Positions 61,057-64,000 of a stretch of DNA of 64,000 nucleotides are shown one piece after another. The first letter of the stretch is position 1. The number at the start of each line of letters is the position of its first letter. Under the pieces are notes generated by a model. That model did not search any database. It was not told the DNA's origin and saw nothing but the letters and a program-made list of their open reading frames with translations. The position numbers and the translations under genes were made by a program. Where the stretch lies: contig OX419336.1 in the NCBI GenBank assembly GCA_948470475.1, forward strand, positions 24,993,847 through 25,057,846. Direction: 5' to 3'. The DNA is from Galaxea fascicularis. Taxonomy: Eukaryota; Cnidaria; Anthozoa; Scleractinia; Euphylliidae.

Positions 61057-63993
61057 TATCCTTCCCTTTGGAACGTGAATTAAACGTGTTCAACAAAGGT
61101 TCCCAGCCGACAAAAGGATGTTAAGAAAATTAGTAAGAATAGAGTGTTAACTGCGACACAGGGCGGTTTGTCTTTCCCAAATTGAATAGTTGTCGTGTGA
61201 CGGGTGAATGGGCTTTGCGACACTTTCGACATTTTATTTTTGCCACCAGTAAACTTTATTCTTTAGCAAACAAGAAATGAAACAATAGTCTAAATTTTAA
61301 CCTATAATTAGTAAGAGAAGTGTTTCACTGGCCCTTCATTTTCTTTGAAAATTTGGGGAAATGGCGTGTTTTGTTCTTCTATGGTGTTCACTGATGTTCA
61401 AGGTCGAGACAATACTGTGCAATAATACAGAAATTCTCATAGACAAAACGACATTTTCAATTTTACAAACATGTTTCGACGGTCTTCCGTCATCTTCAGT
61501 GTAACGGCAAATAACATAATATTTATTTTTTATCGCATTACCCTATGTTAATGTCCTTTTTCTTTCTTTCTGTCTCAATCTGTAGATGCTGTCGACAGTT
61601 CTGAACATTGTGATGTTTGAGGATTGTAAAAACCAGGTGGGCTAAATATTCACTGATTAAAACGTTATAAGTGAGCTTCAGAGCCAGTGCTTTGAGAGCC
61701 AGGAGGGAGCCTGTTGTAATCCAAACATACCGGAGAGGAATGGGAGGGGCACAACATTCAATCTCCGAAGATCCGCCGCAATCACTTGAAATATTTGTTG
61801 CAAAGGTCAGCTCAAAGTGGGCGTTGCCCATTTTGAACAGTTTAAACTTAATGTATGGTTCAATTTTTCCTGTAACCATGCACCCTCGGGCAACCCCTGG
61901 GACAAGTCCAATTCTCAGGACCCGTCGACTCAAAGGCACCTTAAAACGTATTAAATTAATTGACGATAGAAAACTCGGTTTCTGCATGCTTTAACTTTTT
62001 TTGCCGTTAATGGGGTATTGATGTTCTGTCCACTAATACAGTGCGGTTACAGTTTTGCGTAGGTTTCGTTTTCAAATATAGTGCTCATGTAATTTTATTA
62101 TGTTTTGTCAGACAGAATGCTTTGTTCATAACAATCTAGAAAAGCGTTTACGTTCTTAACAAAACTTCTGGGTTTGCTATTGTACAGAAATCAATATTAT
62201 GTCTACTTTGTACCCAAATTGGCCCGAGGAGAAGCCCCGGGGTGGGGAATTGTCTCTTTCTGGATGCCTAGGGGTGGGGAATAGACCCCCAATTAATATA
62301 TAACACACAATAACAACTTCGACACAGTCAAGTTTTAGAATTCTAGAATTCGAAGCAAACACATGCAACCAGCTCCAAGCGTTGGGAAATACGCGCGAAC
62401 AATATGTTTTTAGTTTTAATCTTGTCTCTGATTGGTTGAGATTGCCAACTAACAGCGGGGTTGGTTTTGAAGACATGCGCTGTTATTTGAGCATACATTG
62501 TCAGCGAGTGTACATTGCAAATTAATTCATGATTCAATGAAGAATGTCAAATTTTCGCCAATCGTGTAGTAAAACGTCTTGCCACGCTTGTGCGGCGGCT
62601 TGGGTAACAAATGTTCTACACCGGCGACGTCTGATTCACCTTGGGAAATGCTGTTCTTTGCATTATAGTACTAGAAAACTTCACAGAAGAAGAATCGTGG
62701 TTTTAGCATCGTCCAGTAACGTTTGTGTTGAATTCTTTTTTCCAGTGGTCGATGTCCAGACCCCTGCTCGGCCTAATTCTGTTGAACGAGAAGGTGAGAT
62801 AATTTGTCAGTAAGACAAACGTACAGTCCAAATTTCCCGGTAGTGGTTTTGTTTCTATAATTAGAGGTTTTTTTTTTCTTTCAATATTTTAGTATTTTCA
62901 AGAGCTCCAGCGGAATGTTATTGCAATGCAGCCAGTGGAGAAACAGGAAGACATGGCGCAGTGCTTCAGGAATCTCATGGAGGGAGTTGAACCATCGCTT
63001 ATCACCAAGAACAGAGATAGGTAAGAGGGAACATTAACATGTAATCTTCAATAGTGATCAGCACTGAATTTCTTTTGGTAGTATTACCACTAGATCAAAC
63101 ATATTAAGGGAAACAGTTAAATTCACGAAACTGTAAGAAGAACGGAGCGGGGTGGGCGAATACACATGGTGATACTTGAGCTCAAACTGTTGTGAGTTGA
63201 GTCAGTTCTCTCGTCATTTAATGATCTTCTCACCTCGGGTCTGAGCAATTCTTAACGTGTAGTTGTTGAGATGACTGTTGCTATACTGAGTAGCACTTTT
63301 CCTTTGTAGCTGTAAAAGGATTCTATTTCAATCACACTAAAAAGCACGTAACTAGCCTGTTCCAGGCTGTCAGCGATAACGAGCGTGAGAGCCTGGGACA
63401 GACTAGACTGTAGTTTCGAATATTGGACCGCGCGGGTCAACAGTAGTCCTGTCGCTTGAAAGCTTCCGACCTCATCCTAGTTCAATTAGTTCAAAAGGTC
63501 TTCTGGTCTATGTAAGTATTTGTTTCTATTTCTCTCTCGGTATCTCACGGGGTAGTGACCATCTCGAAAGAATCTACTGCTGTGGTCATTACGCACTGTT
63601 CCCTTTTTCTTCTGTCACACAATTCTTCCTTTTTCACCATTCTCTTTTTTATCGCTGTGCTCTTTGTTGTAAATATATACGTAGTGCAAAATAAAGAATC
63701 TTGAATCTTGGATTTTGTCCAAGCAGTTGAATTTCACACTGCGTCCCTAACAAATCTTCGACATTTTTCTTTCCTTCTTTCACTGAACGTAATATGTTTC
63801 CATTCCTGGGGAGGAGGTGAAGGGTAATAACCCACGTGACTTGTAAGGGCCATTTCTAAAGTAGTCTGTCATTCCATGCAGGTTTACTCAGAACTTGTCA
63901 ATATTCAGACGAGAGGTGAACAACTCGTTAAAAGCGACGAGCAACGGTGGAGGGGCGATCAAAGCAGACGGAGGAATAGACATGGTGGTGTGA
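26035..63993 (+). CDS. XPO7: Exportin-7 (RanBP16), complete, 35 coding exons
   Basis: Importin-beta superfamily nuclear export receptor that binds RanGTP and cargo. Exons: 26035-26046, 26143-26289, 28427-28517, 29279-29349, 31752-31847, 32055-32120, 33155-33190, 41071-41139, 41250-41288, 41985-42111, 42718-42791, 45981-46100, 46407-46553, 47301-47420, 49091-49143, 49285-49342, 49864-49999, 50092-50197, 51040-51175, 51486-51559, 51886-51966, 52667-52730, 53247-53400, 55020-55090, 55313-55398, 56215-56405, 57094-57148, 57558-57717, 59044-59133, 59342-59390, 60297-60454, 61586-61636, 62746-62793, 62893-63020, 63882-63993. They total 3276 bases, about 1091 residues; human XPO7 is 1087. Diagnostic stretches include [88 protein letters not shown] and [18 protein letters not shown]. 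It is all-helical HEAT-type; the importin-beta N-terminal domain spans ~residues 25-95. Start: the first ATG, four codons before a GTAAAT donor; the human N-terminus is slightly longer. Introns 21, 25 and 27 are U12-type. The frame is intact throughout. Confidence 0.97.
26290..28426. other. XPO7 intron 2, nothing recognised
   Basis: About 2.1 kb of AT-rich sequence with no repeat family, RNA gene or convincing ORF that I can identify. Confidence 0.5.
28846..29028. repeat. G-run and (AAATA)n microsatellite in XPO7 intron 3
   Basis: A broken poly-G run near 28846-28866 is followed at 28976-29020 by imperfect AAATA/AATAAA units. Confidence 0.7.
29991..30175 (+). mobile_element. tRNA-derived SINE in XPO7 intron 4
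   Basis: GGATGGCGCAGTGGTGAGAG (A box) then CCTGGGTTCAATTC (B box), then the family body GTGGGTTGAGTTTGTTATTGG and GAGAGGTTTTTCTCTGGGTA. Same family as 60765-61057 and 15302-15476, but more diverged. Confidence 0.85.
30522..31562 (+). mobile_element. Pogo/Tigger-type DNA transposon remnant
   Basis: Terminal inverted repeats of about 27 bases (TATTTATTCACTTATAAGG and its complement) lie next to TA at both ends (30520-30521, 31563-31564), the Tc1/mariner target. From 30951 an ORF encodes a Brinker-type helix-turn-helix: [37 protein letters not shown], then [15 protein letters not shown]. This is the N-terminal DNA-binding part of pogo-like transposases. After residue ~90 the similarity stops and the DDE domain is missing, so the copy is internally deleted and non-autonomous. 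It lies in XPO7 intron 4. Confidence 0.85.
32706..32862. mobile_element. Short hAT-like MITE remnant (GTCGCC family)
   Basis: Starts CAGGACTTAAAATTAAC and ends with an eroded complement, ...TTTCCAGTGCTG. The interior has TTTGGTCACCAAATC and CTGGTCGCATTAGCGACC, like the element at 43153-43952. No target duplication is visible. In XPO7 intron 6. Confidence 0.45.
33258..33421. mobile_element. hAT5-like MITE nested in copy B
   Basis: Termini CAGGGCTGTGCTCTAG and (inverted) CAAGGCTGTGTTCTAAG, flanked by a 5-bp duplication, GAGTA (33253-33257 and 33422-33426). Interior motif GGTCGCCACTGGTGAC. The same 5-bp duplication length is seen for 43153-43952. Confidence 0.7.
33430..36494 (-). mobile_element. 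APE-type LINE retrotransposon (CR1/L2/jockey group), 5'-truncated
   Basis: One element spans two overlapping minus-strand ORFs. 35649-36494 holds the second half of the APE endonuclease: GGTALYISN, then GCIYRHPNN, the GDINIDF and DHIYTN motifs, and SDHLPVF near the end. 33833-35713 holds the reverse transcriptase: [43 protein letters not shown] as the catalytic FADD box, [12 protein letters not shown], and a typical C-terminal HNYNTR region. The two are split only by a 1-base shift at a T7 run, 35681-35687 on the plus strand. The first part of APE is missing. The 3' end has an ATAAAGAATCT-type tail, as at 63545-63712. Similar tails are usual for CR1/L2. Nested in copy B within XPO7 intron 7, antisense to it. 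Confidence 0.93.
37078..37321. mobile_element. MITE nested in copy B, with empty-site evidence
   Basis: TIRs GGGTGCTTACCATTTACACG and its complement (ends 37078 and 37321), flanked by AAG on both sides. Copy A has the empty site with a single AAG (about 44583-44585, reverse orientation). A 3-bp duplication with this terminus style is Harbinger-like, although the target is not the usual TWA. Confidence 0.75.
38141..40768. mobile_element. Helentron-like non-autonomous element, copy 2
   Basis: Second copy of 4462-7055 in the same orientation, with only scattered substitutions and small indels. Left end TTGAGCTATTTTGTG at 38144; inner inverted partner near 40730-40744; hairpin GCACGCATTGCGTGC at 40745-40759. 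It sits at the 3' side of XPO7 intron 7, about 300 bases before exon 8. No intact ORF of note. Confidence 0.65.
41638..41812. mobile_element. MITE in XPO7 intron 9
   Basis: Termini AGTATCACCCAACTAGTGGAC-like and inverted (41638-41658; 41792-41812) around a short AT-rich core that also contains CTATTAGTAATTAATAG. A common coral repeat style; the superfamily is not assigned. Confidence 0.65.
43153..43952. mobile_element. hAT5-like non-autonomous DNA transposon (800 bp)
   Basis: Begins CAGGGTCCGACATTG and ends AATTTCGGACCCTG, flanked by AGTGA on both sides (43148-43152, 43953-43957). The subterminal regions carry repeated GGCGACC / GGTCGCC motifs. No transposase. In XPO7 intron 11. Confidence 0.75.
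44148..45537 (+). mobile_element. hAT-like non-autonomous element, copy A
   Basis: Ends TACAGTGCAGCTCA and (inverted) TACAATGCAGCTCA. The full-length interior matches copy B in intron 7. No 8-bp duplication is visible here, so the flanks have diverged or rearranged. The longest ORF (44261-44530) has no recognisable domain. XPO7 intron 11. Confidence 0.75.
47669..47860. mobile_element. Palindromic MITE in XPO7 intron 14
   Basis: Long inverted arms (about 65 bases at the core) around ATTCACACGCAAATTAAAC, with outer ends GGCCATTTCCGAATTACC and its near-complement. Same family as 2168-2344. Confidence 0.85.
48124..48900. mobile_element. Harbinger-like MITE (777 bp) in XPO7 intron 14
   Basis: TIRs start AACCCCATTTACACTACAG and extend ~60 bases with GGCAAGG-rich subterminal repeats. 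Flanked by TAA on both sides (48121-48123, 48901-48903), the TWA-type 3-bp duplication of PIF/Harbinger elements. No transposase. Confidence 0.8.
49435..49593. mobile_element. Near-perfect foldback MITE in XPO7 intron 16
   Basis: Arms of about 70 bases starting GTTACAGGTTAAATTTGATC and its near-complement, with a short spacer around 49500-49525. It would form a very stable hairpin in the pre-mRNA. Located ~90 bases after exon 16. Confidence 0.9.
51967..52666 (+). other. XPO7: XPO7 intron 21, U12-type AT-AA (or AT-AG) intron
   Basis: The donor ATATCCTTTT matches the minor-spliceosome AT donor exactly, and TTTTCCTTGAC (branch A at 52656) matches the U12 branch site, 10 bases before 52666. Splicing to 52667 gives ...[10 protein letters not shown], aligned without gaps to human GYSSVRKLV; the intron then ends in AA. 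An AG at 52671-52672 (exon from 52673) keeps the frame but drops two residues. No GT donor is available at this junction. Confidence 0.85.
52150..52540 (-). pseudogene. LINE reverse-transcriptase C-terminal fragment in XPO7 intron 21
   Basis: Minus-strand frames read, with shifts and stops, a jockey-like RT tail: VEIDS/LGLEID, then [26 protein letters not shown], a short [19 protein letters not shown] stretch, and [10 protein letters not shown]...SADRDSPSV. At least two disruptions. A different LINE lineage from the intron 7 copy. Confidence 0.7.
52805..52935. repeat. Short repeat with palindromic E-box and CRE sites (copy 1)
   Basis: GTCACGTGAC (52811-52820), then GGCCATATTGG, CATAAAAATAGAG and CCCAGAGGG, and ACCAACATGGCGG followed by TGACGTCA (52919-52926). 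The same order recurs at 58483-58632. XPO7 intron 22. Confidence 0.7.
53657..54703. mobile_element. Element with CTCCTTGAAAA minirepeats, in XPO7 intron 23
   Basis: Outer ends CATGGTTCGCACGGG and (inverted) CATGGTTCATACAGG. Subterminal tracts of CTCCTTGAAAA at 53680-53755 and of TCCTGGAAAAG at 54645-54675. It is interrupted by the MITE at 54045-54450. Confidence 0.6.
54045..54450. mobile_element. Harbinger-like MITE nested in the 53657-54703 element
   Basis: TIRs GGGGCTGTTTACATGGAGG, flanked by TTA duplications (54042-54044, 54451-54453). The interior is built of repeated CTAGGATCTTCCTAG inverted units. Confidence 0.85.
55399..56214 (+). other. XPO7: XPO7 intron 25, U12-type GT-AG intron
   Basis: Donor GTATCCTTTATG; branch TTCTTTAAC at about 56198-56206, ten bases before the AAG acceptor at 56214. 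The junction restores DWI|YPTY, as in human EWIYPSY. No polypyrimidine tract, as expected of the minor class. Confidence 0.88.
57149..57557 (+). other. XPO7: XPO7 intron 27, U12-type GT-AG intron
   Basis: Donor GTATCCTTTAAA; branch TCTCCTTGACC; the CAG acceptor ends at 57557, 11 bases past the branch A. The junction gives VYKLK|LKGIS, matching human VYALKLKGIS. Confidence 0.88.
57794..57938. mobile_element. Small MITE in XPO7 intron 28
   Basis: 17-base perfect TIRs TGCACTTATCAATTGAA, with a C-rich then G-rich interior (57822-57905). Confidence 0.75.
58483..58632. repeat. Short repeat with E-box and CRE sites (copy 2)
   Basis: TCACGTGA (58491-58498), GGCGGCCATGTTGG, CATAAAAATAAAG and CCCAGCGGA, and ACCATCAACATTGCCGCC followed by TGACGTCA (58620-58627). 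Same family as 52805-52935. XPO7 intron 28. Confidence 0.7.
58652..58978. mobile_element. TA-flanked MITE in XPO7 intron 28
   Basis: TIRs CCGTAGAAT..., inverted at ATTCTACGG, each next to TA (58650-58651, 58979-58980). The interior includes a poly-G run near 58947. Tc1/mariner-like target. Confidence 0.7.
59391..60296. other. XPO7 intron 30, nothing recognised
   Basis: Contains a poly-G run near 59585 and no identifiable repeat family or RNA gene. Confidence 0.5.
60765..61057 (+). mobile_element. tRNA-derived SINE, best-preserved copy
   Basis: GGTTGGCGCAGTGGTGAGAG A box and GGGTTCGATTCCC B box are both intact. The conserved body GTGGGCTGAGTTTGTTGG and GAGAGGTTTTTCTCCGGGTA follows, and it ends in an (ATT)n tail at 61027-61057. 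XPO7 intron 31. Confidence 0.92.
61637..62745. other. XPO7 intron 32, nothing firm
   Basis: GGGGTGGGGAAT repeats at 62240-62285 suggest a degraded DNA element. The ORFs at 61538-61994 and 62177-62476 have no recognisable family. Confidence 0.4.
63352..63406. mobile_element. Very short inverted-repeat element in XPO7 intron 34
   Basis: CTAGCCTGTTCCAGGCT and (inverted) CTAGTCTGTCCCAGGCT enclose about 20 bases. The style is common in coral genomes. Confidence 0.55.
63545..63712 (+). mobile_element. 5'-truncated LINE 3' end in XPO7 intron 34
   Basis: GTAGTGACCATCTCGAAAG, then GGTCATTACGCAC, a pyrimidine-rich stretch, and a final AAATAAAGAATCTTGAATC. The same order is found at the 3' end of the intron 7 LINE (33430-33600, opposite strand), so it is a short insertion of that family. 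Confidence 0.75.
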
Positions 63994-64000
63994 CATTTGG

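Noticed and set aside
61671..61994. 107-codon ORF in XPO7 intron 32
   Set aside because: Intronic, overlaps an antisense ORF of similar length, no domain seen.

Overview
The window reads as nuclear DNA of an animal. Genes are split by many short GT-AG introns, the DNA is AT-rich, and small inverted-repeat transposons and tRNA-derived SINEs are dense. The protein families (a short-chain, Cys-rich collagen; a vertebrate-like exportin-7) and several repeat families that I recognise from stony-coral genomes point to an anthozoan cnidarian, most likely a scleractinian coral. That placement is inference; no species is assigned. I found no prokaryotic operon, CRISPR array or phage.

Layout. 1-10.3 kb: mobile-element debris, comprising an L1/Tx1-like LINE 3' remnant, palindromic MITEs, a 2.6 kb Helentron-like element and a small zinc-finger-like ORF. 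10.4-21 kb: two tandem minus-strand copies of a five-exon, secreted, short-chain-collagen-like gene. They have matching exon lengths, intron phases, poly(A) signals and upstream sequence, and are separated by a CTG/CTA triplet tract, a SINE, a Gypsy integrase remnant and a foldback element. 21-26 kb: LINE debris and two arms of a ~350 bp inverted repeat enclosing two possible minus-strand exons. 26.0-64.0 kb: a complete plus-strand exportin-7 (XPO7) gene in 35 coding exons. Every exon junction keeps the frame and the product is about 1091 residues, close to the 1087 of human XPO7.

The most notable structure is in XPO7. Introns 21, 25 and 27 have textbook minor-spliceosome (U12-type) donor and branch signals. 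Intron 21 begins with AT and appears to end with AA, with an in-frame AG alternative six bases downstream. XPO7 intron 7 (7.9 kb) holds a layered transposon pile-up: a hAT-like non-autonomous element with an 8-bp target duplication, itself interrupted by an APE-type LINE and two MITEs, followed by a second copy of the Helentron-like element seen at 4.5-7.1 kb.

The genes do not form a pathway. XPO7 is a housekeeping transport receptor; the collagen-like pair is extracellular matrix or secretory. I found no convincing previously unknown multi-gene system. The items worth follow-up are the U12 introns, the Helentron-like pair, the tRNA-in-TIR element, the paralogue pair as an insertion-dating tool, and the repeats abutting the XPO7 promoter.
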